Assembly: GCA_033557465.1 (NCBI GenBank)
Contig: CM066047.1
Coordinates: forward strand, 3,162,001-3,226,000
DNA: 64,000 bases
Source of the DNA: Ichthyophis bannanicus
Lineage: Eukaryota; Chordata; Amphibia; Gymnophiona; Ichthyophiidae
Direction of reading: 5' to 3'
Shown: positions 9,414 through 20,161 of the stretch, piece by piece
Position numbering within the stretch: position 1 is the first letter of the stretch
Layout of the letters: every line of letters starts with the position of its first letter
The notes under the pieces: generated by a model
What the model was told of the DNA's origin: nothing
Databases searched by the model: none
What the model saw: the letters and a program-made list of their open reading frames with translations, nothing else
Program-made: the position numbers and the translations under genes

Positions 9414-12342
9414 AACATAGTCTCACTGAGATAGAGAGCACTAAATGAAAGGTTAGATATGATTGGAATATCAGAGACATGGTGGAAGGACGACAACCAG
9501 TGGGACACTGTGATACCTGGGTACAAACTATATCGTAATGATAGAGCTAATCAAATTGGTGGAGGGGTTGCTCTCTATGTTAGAGAGGGCATTGAGTCAG
9601 AAAGGATTAAAGTTTTGCAGGAAACAAAATCTGCTGTAGAATCTATATGGATTGAAATTCCATGTAAAAGGGGGAAGGCAATGGCAGTGGGGGTGTACTA
9701 TCGAGCGCCTGGCCAGAATGACCAAATGGATGATGAAATGCTCAAAGAAATCAAGGAAGCTAACAAAAGTTACAGCACAGTAATAATAATGGGTGATTTC
9801 AACTACCCCGGTATCGACTGGGTCAGTGTCACGTCAGGACATGCTAGGGAGATAAAGTTCCTAGATGAAATAAATGACTGCTTCTTGGAGCAGCTGGTTC
9901 ATGAACCGACCAGAGGGGAAGCCATATTAGACCTAATCCTTAGTGGAACACCAGATCTAGTGCAAGAGATAAGGTTGTTGGGGCCACTTGGCAATAGTGA
10001 TCATAGCATGATCGCCTTTGATTTAATTAGTGGAGGAGGGATAGTAAGGAAATCCACAGTACTGCCTTTTAACTTTCGAAAGGGAGACTATGATAAAATG
10101 AGGAAAACAGTCAAGAAAAAACTAAAAGGAGCAGTTGCAAAGGTTAAAGACGTACATCAGGCTTGGCTGTTGTTGAAAAATGCTATCTTGGAAGTCCAGA
10201 CCAGCTGTATTCCACGCTTTAAGAAAAGTGGAAAGAAGTCCAAAAAACTGCCAGCATGGTTTAAAGTTGAGGTCAGAGAGGCTGTTGTTGCCAAAAAAGC
10301 ATCTTTCAGGAAATGGAAAAAAGAGCCAAACGACGAAACCTGGAAACAGCACAAGCACTGGCAAGTCAAATGCAAGGCATTGATAAGGCAGGCAAAGGGA
10401 GAATTTGAGAAGAAGCTTGCTGCAGAAGCAAAAACGCGAAGTAAAGACCTTTTCAAATACATTCGTAGCAAAAAATCTGTGAGAGAGTCAGTTGGTCCAT
10501 TAGATGATAAAGGGGTTAAAGGAGCACTAAGAGGCGACAAGGCGATAGCGGAGAGACTGAACGAATTCTTTGCTTCAGTCTTTACTGAGGAAGATGTAGG
10601 GATGTTACCCATGACTGAAGTGGTATTTAAAGGTGCAGAAGAATTGAAGGAAATATCGATACATCGAGAAGATGTATTACAACTATTAGATAAGCTGAAG
10701 AGTAGCAAATCACCTGGGCCGGATGGCATACATCCAAGGGTATTGAAAGAACTGAAATATGAGATTGCAGACCTGCTATTAGTAATCTGTGAACTATCAT
10801 TAAAATCATCTCTAATACCTGAAGATTGGAGGATCGCCAATGTAACACCAATTTTTAAAAAGGGTTCCAGGGGTGATCCGGGAAACTACAGACCGGTGAG
10901 CCTGACGTCAATACCGGGAAAAATGATAGAAACCATCATAAAGAATAAAATTACTCAGCATGTAGATAGTCATGAACTAATGAGAGACAGCCAACATGGC
11001 TTTAGACAAGGAAGATCTTGTCTTACTAATCTGTTATGTTTTTTTTGAAGGAGTGAATAATCAGGTGGACAAAGGTGAGTCGGTTGATATTGTGTATCTG
11101 GACTTTCAGAAAGCCTTTGACAAGGTCCCTCATGAGAGACTTTTGGCAAAACTAAAGAGTCATGGGATAGGAGGCAGTGTACTACTGTGGATCAGGAACT
11201 GGTTAAAAGATAGAAAGCAGAGGGTAGGGCTAAATGGCCAATTTTCCCAATGGAGAAAGGTAAATAGTGGTGTACCCCAGGGATCTGTGCTGGGTCCGCT
11301 GCTTTTTGACATATTCATAAATGACCTGGAAAGTGGAATAACAAGTGAGGTTATCAAATTTGCAGATGACACAAAACTATTTAAAGTTGTTAAAACCCAA
11401 GAGGATTGTGGAAAATTGCAAGAGGATCTTGATAAATTGGAAGACTGGGCATCAAAATGGCAGATGAAATTTAATGTGAACAAGTGCAAGGTTATGCACC
11501 TAGGGAAGAACAACCCAAACTATGGTTACACGATGCAAGGTTCCACATTAGGAACCACCACCCAGGAAAAAGATTTAGGCGTCATTGTGGATACCATATT
11601 AAAACCCTCGGCCCAGTGTGCAGCGGCGGCCAAGAGAGCAAATAGAATGCTAGGTATGATAAGGAAAGGAATGGAAAATAAAACAAAGGATATTATAATG
11701 CCTCTATATCGTTCCATGGTGAGACCGCACCTTGAATATTGTGTGCAATTCTGGTCGCCGTATCTTAAAAAGGATATAGAGTTATTAGAAAAGGTTCAGA
11801 GAAGAGCCACCAAAATGGTAAAGGGGATGGAAGGATACTCCTATGAAGAAAGGCTCAAAAAGGTTAGGGCTCTTTAACCTGGAAAAGAGACGGCTGAGGG
11901 GAGATATGATAGAAGTCTATAAATTAATGAGCGGAGTGGAACGGGTAAACGTAGATAGATTGTTTACCTTATCAGAATATAGAAAGACTAGGGGACATGC
12001 AATGAAGCTACAGGGTAAACTATTTAAGACTAATAAAAGAAAATATTTTTTCACTCAACGTGTAATCAAACTCTGGAATTTGTTACCGGAGGATGTAGTA
12101 AAGGCTGTTAGTGTAGCTGGGTTTAAAAAAGGTTTGAACAAGTTCCTGGAGGAAAGGTCCATAAGCCATTATTAAGAATGGACCCAGGATATCAATGCTT
12201 GAACCAATACAAGCATTGTGGAACCTGTGTCCCTTGGGGAAACTGCTAGGTACATATGACCTAGATTGGCCACTGTTGGAAACAGAATACTGGGCTTGAT
12301 GGACCTTGGTCTGACCCAGTATGGCATATCTTATGTTCTTAT
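9414..12342 (+). mobile_element. CR1-type LINE, family A, inserted in the gypsy 3' LTR
   Basis: The insert lies between two copies of GAATAA (9408-9413, 12343-12348). It carries a 5'-truncated CR1 ORF2 (starting inside the endonuclease) and a complete 3' UTR ending CTGACCCAGTATGGC and TTCTTATG repeats, the octamer-type end expected of CR1. Its first 25 bases (9414-9438) copy the flanking LTR sequence 9383-9407. This is the youngest layer of the 765-12735 nest. Confidence 0.92.
9459..12175 (+). pseudogene. CR1-A ORF2, endonuclease-reverse transcriptase
   Basis: The frame opens inside the endonuclease at GISETWW (Glu of the active site) and continues with GDFNYPGIDW and GNSDHSMIAF. The RT follows: [51 protein letters not shown], catalytic FADDT near 11360, and the C-terminal [14 protein letters not shown]. 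Two small frameshifts break it: one in the T-run at 11036-11047 and one near 11860. Otherwise it is open, so decay is slight, which agrees with its position as a late insertion. ORF1 and the first part of the endonuclease are missing through 5' truncation. Confidence 0.92.
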
Positions 12343-12679
12343 GAATAAGAAGCCTGACAGGGTGAAGGGAAGGCCTTATTCCTGGTTGCTACAGGTCTGT
12401 GTTTGGAATACATTTGTTTTGTTAAGAAGCTGAAAGAAAGCTATTTTTGTTACAGTTTTCTTTCAGTTATGCCCAAGAAGGGTTATGTTTCTTTATTTTT
12501 GTACATATTGAGAAATCCTATTGGGAAAGGGAAATAAAGCCCTATTTAACCTTACCATCGGTTTTTCCACGACTAATTTGTAACTGGCAGCGCAACTACA
12601 ACTACCAGAAGGCCAGTTATACTGAGGCCCAGTGCAGTACCTTGTTTTACCTGCAGGTGCACAGAGAGGGCTCACGACA
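12343..12679 (+). repeat. Gypsy 3' LTR, second part
   Basis: The LTR resumes with GAATAAGAAGCC and ends CACGACA, followed by the duplicated CTAT (12680-12683). It matches 5296-5631 with four substitutions that I can see. Confidence 0.92.
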
Positions 12680-12735
12680 CTATCCAGAGGGTCGCCATGA
12701 GTCGACTCCGACTCGACGGCACTTAACAACAACAA
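12680..12735 (+). mobile_element. BovB-like LINE 3' tail
   Basis: The sequence GTCGCCATGAGTCGACTCC followed by GACGGCACTTAACAACAACAA is the typical end of BovB-type RTE elements. It completes the element that starts at 765, separated from its body by the gypsy insertion. Confidence 0.9.
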
Positions 12736-12747
12736 ATGGCTATATCC

Positions 12748-12871
12748 CATGTGTTGAGAAAAAATATTTTCTCCTATTTGTTTTAAATGTAGTACTTTGA
12801 AACTTCATGGCATGTCCCCGTCTTTGTTTTTTGGTAAAAGTAAACATTTGATTTGCGTTTACCCATCTACT
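12748..12871 (-). mobile_element. CR1-related 3' fragment
   Basis: The minus strand resembles the C-terminal end of CR1 ORF2 in family A (the segment encoding KYFFTQR...), but diverged enough to be another family. It was already next to the CR1-C fragment (1-764) before the BovB insertion separated them. Confidence 0.7.
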
Positions 12872-12947
12872 ACAACAGAATGTCGATGGTTGGACACAAG
12901 TCACCAGGGCCTGCAAAATTACCAGTCCAACTTCTCCAGCCCTTGAA

Positions 12948-13562
12948 TTGAAGAACCATTATGCAGCCCTGGAAGTGGAGGAGGTGAAAGCATCCCTGGA
13001 AAGGGAAGAACCAGAGCTCAAGTACCCCAAAGTTGCAGAATCAGTGACCAGAAGGAAACGAATGGTAGTGGTGGTTGGAGACTCTCTTCTGAGGGGTACT
13101 GAGGTGTCCATCTGCCGACCAGACTTGATGTCCAGAGAGGTATGCTGTCTGCCTGGTGCCAAAATCCAAGATGTTACGGAGAGTTTGCCGAGACTCATCA
13201 AGCCCACTGACTATTACCCAATGTTGCTAATCCATATTGGAACAAATGATATTGCCAGGTATACCTCGGAACGTATCAAAAGTGACTTCATGGCTCTGGG
13301 ACAGAGGGTGAAGCAGTTAGGTGCACAGGTGGTGTTCTCTTCAATCCTCCCTGTTGAGGGTAAAGGCCAAGGCAGAGAGGCTCGCATCCTGGAGATGAAT
13401 GCATGGCTGCGTGGATGGTGTCATCGAGAGCGTTTTGGTTTCCTAGACCATGAGATGCTGTTCCAAGGGTTGCAGAGCAGAGATGGCATCCATCTGTCCA
13501 AGAAAGGTCAACGCATCTTCGGTAGTAAACTGGCTAATGTACTGAAGAGGGCTTTAAACTAG
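12948..13562 (+). pseudogene. CR1-B ORF1, esterase domain
   Basis: This is an open frame of 204 codons encoding the SGNH/GDSL-type esterase domain found in ORF1 of many CR1 elements. Its role there is unclear, perhaps lipid or membrane contact or RNA-particle handling. Visible blocks are VVVVGDSLLRG (catalytic Ser), HIGTNDIAR (Gly/Asn oxyanion block) and RDGIHLSKKGQ (Asp-His). The N-terminal region seen in copy 2 is missing through 5' truncation, so I call it a truncated gene although the remaining frame has no stop. It ends five bases before the first ORF2 codons, as expected for a CR1 ORF pair. Confidence 0.85.
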
Positions 13563-13567
13563 ATTCG

Positions 13568-16448
13568 TTGGGGATAGGGGAGGAAAGCCCCCAGGTAGGT
13601 GATACATTAAATATCTTTATGGAAATGGGTAACATATGGAAAGCAGTGTGTATAAATGCCCGTAGCATGGGAAATAAGATCCCTGATGTTGACGCTTTGG
13701 TGGGAGTGGCTGACTTGGATTTAGTGGCAGTTACAGAAACATGGTTCACAGAAAACCATGATTGGGATGTAACTATACCTGGCTATACTTTATTCAGAAA
13801 AGACAGGGTAGGAAGAAGGGGAGGAGGAGTGGCACTATATGTAAAAACTACTATTAAAGCTTTGGAATTACAGAGCTTAAAAGGGAGAGAGGAGGCATTG
13901 TGTGTTAAACTAGAAAGAGGGAAAGAGAAATCTATTTGCATTGGTGTGATATGCAGACCTCCCTCACAAGAGGAAGAGGTGGAGAGAGAGTTAATTGAAG
14001 ACATACGCAGCATTGCTAGGAAAGGGGAAGGGCTACTGATAGGAGATTTCAATATGCCAGATGTTGATTGGCACATTCCTGCTGCAGTATCATCTAGAAG
14101 TAAGGAGATCCTGGATTCTCTACAGGGAGAACTATTCAGGCAATTGGTAACAGAACCCACACGTGAAGGGGCCATACTGGACTTGGTGCTTACCAATGGT
14201 GAAAGTGTTTCTGATGTTGTAGTGGGAGATCATTTTGCATCCAGTGATCACCAGATGTTGTGGTTCAGTATTAGGACTAGGGCTGTTAGAATCCATTCAA
14301 AGGTGAGGATCTTAGACTTTAGGAAGACTAACTTTGCGAAGATGGGCCAATACCTCAGGGAGTCGTTAGTGGGATGGGAACAGTTGGGGGATGTAGAAAA
14401 ACAGTGGACAAAACTGAAAGGGGATATTTTAAGGGCAACCAACCTTTTTGTTAAAATGGTAAATAAAGGTAAAAGGAAAAGGAGACCCCACTATGTTTTT
14501 CGTAAGAAGTAGCTGAAAAAGTGAAGAAAAAGAGGGAGGCCTTCATGAAATACAAGAGATCACAGAGAGAGGAAGACAGGCATCTGTATTTGGAAAAACT
14601 TAGAGAAGCTAGCAAAGTAGTCAAGAAGGCAAAGATTCAAAAGGAGGAGGAAATAGCCAATGCAATAAAATGGGGGGATAAGACGTTTTTCAGATATATT
14701 AGTGAGAAGAGGAAGGGCAAAAGTGGTATTGTCAGACCCAAGGGTGCAGGGGAGGAATATGTAGAAGCTGATAAGGATAAAGTGGAATTGCTTAACAAAT
14801 ATTTGTGTTCTGTGTTCACAGATGAAGAACCAGGAGCAGGACCTCAGAAAACACCCACAAATAGGAACAGAAGCGAGGGACATCTTGAACAATTTTCAGA
14901 AGACTGTGTTCGTGAGAAACTAGCTCAACTTAAAGTAGACAAAGCGATGGGACCGGATGGGATAACCCTAGAATACTGAGGGAACTTGGGGACGTTCTAG
15001 CATCTCCACTAACTGACCTTTTCAATGCTTCGTTGGAGTTGGGAGTGGTGCCAAAGGACTGGAGAGAGGCTCATGTGGTGCTTTTACACAAAAGCGGAAG
15101 TAAGGATGTGGTTGATAACTGCAGGCCGGTTAGTTTAACTTCGGTGCTGAGTAAATTATTGGAAACGCTGCTGAAAGAGAAAACAGTGAGGTTTCTGGAG
15201 TCCAGCGGATTACAGGATCCGAGGCAGCATGGATTCACCAGAGGCAGGTTTTATCAGACAAATCTGATTGATTTTTTGACTGGGTGACCAGGGAGATGGA
15301 CCGAGGGAGAGCTCTAGATGTGGTGTATTTAGATTTCAGTAAAGCCTTTGACTCTGTTCCTCACAGGGGACTTATAAACAAACTGAGCACCCTAGGGATG
15401 GACCCTAAAGTTACTGCTTGGGTTAGAAATTGGTTGGGTGGGAGGCGACAGAGTACAAGTAAATGGAGCTCACTCTGAGGAGAAGGATGTTACCAGTGGT
15501 GTGCCCCAGGGATCTGTCCTTGGTCCGATTCTTTTTAACATCTTTGTTAGTGATATAGCGGAAGGGCTGTCGGGTAAGGTTTGCCTCTTTGTGGATGATA
15601 CCAAAATCTGCAATAGAGTAGACACCCAGGAAGGTGTAGATAACATGAGGAGGGATCTAGCTAAGCTTGAAGAATGGTCTAGAATTTGGCAGCTGGGATT
15701 TAATGTTAAAAAATGTAAGGTCATGCATTTGGGCTGCAGCAATCCAAGGGAGCAATATAGTATAGGGGGTGAAGTACTTTTGTCCACTTGATTGTAAGAT
15801 AAGGCGGCATAGAAATACTATTAAATAAATAAAGAACAGCGGGACCTAGGCGTGGTTGTGTCTGATGAACTTAAAGTAGCTAAACAAGTAGAAAAAGCGA
15901 GGGCAAAAGCTAGAGGGATGCTTGGGTGCATACGGAGAGGAATGGCTAGCAGAAAAAAGGAGGTGATAATGCCTCTGTATAAGTCTTTGGTGCGACCTCA
16001 TTTGGAGTATGGTGTGCAATTCTGGAGACCACACCTTAAAAAGGATGTGAACATGATGGAGTCTGTGCAGAGGGTGGCTACTAAAATGATTAGTAGTCTT
16101 CATTATAAAGCATATGAGGAGAGACTGAAGGATCTTAATATGTACACCTTAGAGGAAAGGCGGGATAGAGGTGATATGATTGAGATGTTTAAATACCTCT
16201 GTGGCATAAATGTTCAGGGAGAAGAGCCTCTTTCAATTGAAAGCAAGTTCTGCTACGAGGGGACATGGGATAAGGGTGCAGGGGGTAGATTCAGGAGTGA
16301 TATGCGGAAATATTTCTTTACGGAAAGAGTAGTGGATCCATGGAATAGTTTCCCAGTGGAGGTGGTAGAGATGAGGACAGTAACTGAATTCAAAAAAGCA
16401 TGGGATAAACACAGAGGATCTCTAAAGGTAAAAAGGGGACTGTTGTAG
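13568..16448 (+). pseudogene. CR1-B ORF2, endonuclease-reverse transcriptase
   Basis: The endonuclease (13568-14480) is open, with NARSMGNKIPD, VTETWFTENHDWD, GDFNMPDVDW and SSDHQMLWFS. The RT follows in pieces: frameshifts near 14490, near 14965, near 15275 and near 15455. Motifs include [42 protein letters not shown] and FVDDT, where the family norm is FADDT. A 42-base SINE-tail insert at 15789-15830 then breaks the frame. The final stretch (15852-16448) is open and holds RPHLEYGVQFWRP and KYFFTERVVDPWN. It cannot make an active enzyme. Confidence 0.9.
15789..15830 (+). repeat. Severely truncated SINE/LINE tail insert
   Basis: About 42 bases with AAGGCGGCATAGAAATA and AAATAAATAAA interrupt CR1-B ORF2. 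They match the 3' tail of the SINE at 25322 and the LINE tail at 34625, and are absent from the equivalent point of the CR1-B copy near 59115. This looks like an extreme 5' truncation. Confidence 0.65.
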
Positions 16449-16527
16449 TCATTGATATGGAAGGACAGACTAGATAGGCCATGTGGTCTTTTTCTGTCGT
16501 CATATTTCTATGTTTCTATGTTATACT

Positions 16528-16735
16528 GAGGATTTTATAAACCTCTATCATATGTCCCCTCAGGAATCTCTTCTTACCCTAACCTAAAGTTTAGCCTTTC
16601 ATCATCTGTTATGTTATGTTACTCTTTATTTGATATAGTGCATATCTATAAATACCTATGCAGTTTATCATTTTAGTTGCTCTCCTCTGTACTTTTTTAA
16701 ATTCTGTTATGTTGATGTTTGTGCCCTCCTAGGTT
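16528..16735 (-). mobile_element. CR1-like fragment, diverged
   Basis: On the minus strand this resembles the CR1 ORF2 C-terminal region just upstream of the KYFFT block (compare plus-strand ACCTCTATCATATGTCCCCT here with the equivalent at 43565). It is too diverged to place in a family. Confidence 0.5.
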
Positions 16736-17119
16736 TTCAGGGGGTCAGAATTAAGAGGGCTTTCTCACTGCTGTGACCGATACTATGGAATCATTAATCT
16801 GCTACTTTACAATTATTGACAGATATGCTGGACTTCAGACAGAAATTGAAAGCCGTTTTATTTAGATCACTCAATAGATAGAACAATACTCCTACGATAG
16901 AATTTCATTTCCCCAAGGTTGTGGCAGTGCCTTTGTGATAATTTTAATAGCAATGAATGGCAGCAGCAAGTATTTTGGAAAAGGTTGAGTGCAGATTTCA
17001 AGGAAATATATATATATATAATTTGAAAATTTCAAGGTTTTTTTTATTGCTATGTTGTGTGATATGTTCCACTAAGAATAATTTTAGGCTATCAGAATAT
17101 AAATTTATGTAAATAAATA
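16736..17119. other. Unassigned, possible LINE C-terminal scrap
   Basis: A short plus-strand stretch near 16830 could encode FRQKLKAVLFR, which resembles the C-terminal end of some LINE polyproteins. A (TA)n run lies near 17010. I see nothing else. Confidence 0.3.
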
Positions 17120-17597
17120 GTTCTCCGGACACAAGCAGGGGGGGTGCAGGCACACTCTACAGCACCTGTGTGCCCAGCTCTCCTTTGGACTTCTCTGAAC
17201 ATGTGCACCGTTTCCCGCCTTGCCGCCCCGCTCTGAGCTTCCTCAGTCTGTGGTTCCCACTCAGCGAGTGCTCATGGCTCTCCCTCCTTCGTCATTCGCT
17301 TCATTTCCTTTCCTTTTCTTTCTTTATTTTCACTTTGTTTGTCCATGCTCATGTCTCCTGCTCCCCAGGGGTTTCTTTTGTCAAAAAAAGAGTGTTTTGC
17401 CGAACTTCTCTTTTTTGCTGCTTGTGGAGGGTTTTCTCATTCTCCAGAGCTCTTTAAAAAAACAAAACAAAACATAGAAGCATTGAAGGAGCAGACAACA
17501 GGCAACAGGCTGCAAAAAAAAAAAAAAAAAGGAAAGCAACCAGGAACCAAGAAAACACAACTTCTGTGCTGGCAACCCTCCATCTACCTGTTGCAGC

Positions 17598-19149
17598 ATG
17601 ACTTCTGCTCCTGCCTCATCCCCTCTCCCATTGGGTCTAGACAAGGCACGATTGGATCCTGAAGGGGCCACTGTGCGTCTAGAGGCAGATCCCCTGCTGG
17701 CACCAGTGTTGAAGAAATCTGCCCAGAGCCTAAAATCTCAGGCCAGAGGCCAGACTCTATCTCCTCCTAGCCCAGCCTCCGCTGGTCACTATGCGAGGCT
17801 GGATATGCCAGTAAGTCAAAAACATAAGTCTAAGTCAAAGCATAGCCGCAAGAGAGACCCCGCCAGCACTCTCAGCACCAAGGAGTCACGGCCCCACAAG
17901 CATAAGTCAGAGGGTGAGTCATCAGAGACCTCCTCCCTCACTACCAAGAAACCGAGATGTCACTTGACACCATTCCGACCCTGTCTCCTGTACCTCATAT
18001 GCCGGAGGACGCATCCTTCAATAGCTACCCTCTCCTTCAGTTGTTATGCCATTTCATCTGGGATAGTGCTGCCCTGTTGGGAACTGCACCTCCGACTGAA
18101 TGCTCACCATCTACATAGATTCCTTCTTACCAGCCTCCTGCCTCCCCATGGCCACCACCCCTTGTGGACTGCCAAAATCCTGCTCCCTTGGGAGGGGGGA
18201 GACAACTACTCGGCAGTAAGTCCGTCCTGTACCCACCAGTGGGATATTGTGCTCTCCCTCTTAAAAGATATTGAAGAGTCACCATCTCCAGTAATGGAGC
18301 ATGAACCTGAAGATTTTTCTTACCCGAAATTTATCCAGAAGCTATCCAGGGCCTGGCTCTTAGTGACTCTCAGATCCCCACTAACAAGAAAGACTTTCAA
18401 TCCATCTTGCGAGCTTATAGTACACCCAGGAGGTCCTCGCTATGCCGGTCTTGCAGGATTTTCCTGCATCTGTCTGGAGCATCAGGGCGCGCCATATCTC
18501 GTCACTTTGATCTTAAGTACAAGGTGCTGCCTGCACCGGGGTTCCAACATCAGCAGTTCCCTCATCAGTCTGTCATCTCGGGGTTCCAACATCAGCAGTT
18601 CCCTCATTAGTCCGTCATCTCAGGGTTCCAACATCAGCAGTTCCCTCATCAGTCTGTCATCTCGGGGTTCTAACATCAGCAGTTCCATCGTCAGTCTGTC
18701 ATCTCGGGGTTCCAACATCAGCAGTTCCCTCGTCAGTCTGTCATCTCGGGGTTCCAACATCAGCAGTTCCCGCATCAGTCTGTCATCTCAGGGTTCCAAC
18801 ATCAGCAGTTCCCTCATCAGTCTGCCATCTCTGAGGCCATATCTTGTCACTTTGATCTTAAGTACAAGGTGCTGCCTGCACCGGGGTTCCAACATCAGCA
18901 GTTCCCGCATCAGTCTCTCATCTCTGAGGCAGTCCTCAAGAAAGCTAAGTCCACCAAGGCTTCTGACCCAAATCCACCAGGAAAATATCAACAAATTTTA
19001 GACTCAGTTGGGAAGAAAATGTTTCAGAGTGGGATGCTAACCATGAGAATACTAGTCCACCAACTCCAGATGCTTCAATATCTTCATGATAAAGTGATAT
19101 TAAAGGTCCCAGTGATTAACAGCAAAGGTAAAATTCAAGTTTCTTTTTG
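17598..19149 (+). pseudogene. DIRS Gag-like protein, N-terminal part
   Basis: The frame starts at 17598 and gives a Ser/Lys/Arg/His-rich protein with KHKSKSKHSRKR and similar basic runs, as in vertebrate DIRS Gag proteins. After about codon 120 it is frameshifted. The family frame reappears near 18505 with KVLPAPGFQHQQFPHQS and again from 18869 to 19149 (LKKAKSTKASDPNPPGK). A 42-base tandem repeat (18539-18934) has expanded the GFQHQQFPHQSVIS segment. The open frame to 19001 through the repeat is in the wrong phase for the family. The rest of this gene continues at 20453. Confidence 0.7.
18539..18934 (+). repeat. 42-bp minisatellite in the DIRS Gag gene
   Basis: Seven consecutive copies of a 42-base unit beginning GGGTTCCAACATCAGCAG start at 18539, 18581, 18623, 18665, 18707, 18749 and 18791. 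An eighth follows at 18886 after a 95-base step, which duplicates a longer block (compare 18500-18540 with 18840-18885). The unit length is a multiple of three. Confidence 0.95.
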
Positions 19150-19249
19150 TTAGATATGCCAGTAAAGGAGAGAGGGAAACAAACATCACCGCTATGGCAC
19201 TTCCTTTTTAATCAATTTAATAAAAGCTACTTAGCTTTAAATAAGGCGC

Positions 19250-20161
19250 AGAAATGCCAAACTTGTATCATACAGAAACTCTGTATAAGTGATGTGCCCC
19301 ATTTTGAGTCACCACATAGATTCTGCTTCAGGCTAAGACAGGATTCCATAGAGTTGTGATGGACATTGCTCTGATAATTCAAATGAACAAAGCCAGCTGG
19401 TTTTAAATAGATAACGTCTGATGTCATCCAGTGCATACAAAGGAGCGAACCAATCATCAGTCAAGGGTGCTCTATAGAAGGGAACCTCCTAGCCCAATTG
19501 GAAAGACTCACAATAGACTTGCTCAATCCAATACAGATTCAATCCATTCGGGGTAACAGACAGGAGTGTGAAGATTCAAAACTGCTCACGTTTCTGAAAT
19601 CTAAAAGTTCTATCCCCTCCGCACAGATCTTCAGGAATGGAGTAAATCACATGCCACCTTAGTTGGGAAAACGTGTGATTCACCGAAACACAATTCTCCA
19701 CTAGTGGGGCAGTCCTGTTAGCTTTGTGAATCCGGGAAGCATGTTCAGAATTCCAGAGTTTGATTATGCGTTGAGTGAAAAAATATTTTCTCTTATAGAT
19801 GGGGCAGTCCTGTTAGCGGTATGATTCTGGGAAGCATGTTCAGATAGGTAAATCTTGCAACATCTAGTCGTTTTGCCAATGTCTACTACAGTGGACAGAC
19901 TGGTTCGGTATCATGCAGATTTTGCTTGTGGGAGCTGCAATTTTTGTTTGTTAATCCTGGAGGGAAGTTTTTGGCAGGATGTACACCAAGGATTGACTCT
20001 ACATTCACATTGATATACATCTTACATTTTTCATTTTGTAGTATACATCATTATCTGCCCTGTCAACTTTACTACATTGGCAGAACGACTAGATGTTGCA
20101 AAATTCACCTATCTGAATATGCTTCCCAGATTCATACAGCTAACAGGACTGCTCCATCTAT
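19250..20161. mobile_element. Penelope-like element fragments, inverted arrangement
   Basis: The plus strand at 19926-20161 and the minus strand at 19250-19750 and 19797-19881 carry parts of a Penelope-like element around its GIY-YIG endonuclease. The minus-strand part continues past the endonuclease into C-terminal and 3' sequence. Penelope elements often sit as partial inverted copies. It lies inside the DIRS Gag gene. Confidence 0.6.
19926..20161 (+). pseudogene. Penelope-like GIY-YIG endonuclease fragment
   Basis: Near 20065-20160 the product reads LYYIGRTTRCCKIHLSE then ANRTAPS, matching the GIY-YIG nuclease block at the C-terminus of Penelope-type reverse transcriptases: YIG core, conserved Arg, and a downstream His-Glu-like segment. 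It is a fragment only, with no RT visible. The frame passes straight into CR1-A tail sequence at 20162. Confidence 0.6.

Larger units (their letters stand above)
4182..12679 (+). mobile_element. Ty3/gypsy LTR retrotransposon lacking RT-RNase H
   Basis: Two long direct repeats starting TGTCACAG and ending CACGACA bracket an internal region with gag-protease and integrase frames. The 4-bp duplication CTAT flanks it (4178-4181 and 12680-12683), inside the BovB 3' tail. By eye the LTRs differ at about eight or nine substitutions and three small indels over 1.45 kb, so insertion is fairly recent relative to everything around it. The internal region is only 2.66 kb. No capsid and no reverse transcriptase or RNase H can be found, so this is a deletion derivative that needed a helper. 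I could not recognise a convincing primer-binding site just after 5631. Confidence 0.9.
12872..16527 (+). mobile_element. CR1-type LINE, family B, copy 1
   Basis: It carries ORF1, ORF2 and a short 3' UTR ending GGCCATGTGGTC and TTTCTATG repeats. It is collinear with copy 2 (29396-32904), and the 5' end is shorter than in copy 2. A scrap of SINE tail lies inside ORF2 at 15789-15830. Confidence 0.9.

Noticed and set aside
12948..13562. Host GDSL-type lipase/esterase gene
   Set aside because: The same domain precedes CR1 ORF2 in all three CR1 copies. It is the ORF1 esterase of the LINE.
18539..18934. CRISPR-like array of regularly spaced repeats
   Set aside because: The 42-base units are contiguous, without unique spacers, and lie in a DIRS Gag gene of a eukaryotic genome. 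It is a minisatellite.
17598..19001. 467-codon open frame as one intact protein
   Set aside because: Only the first ~120 codons fit DIRS Gag. The rest is an out-of-phase reading through the tandem repeat.
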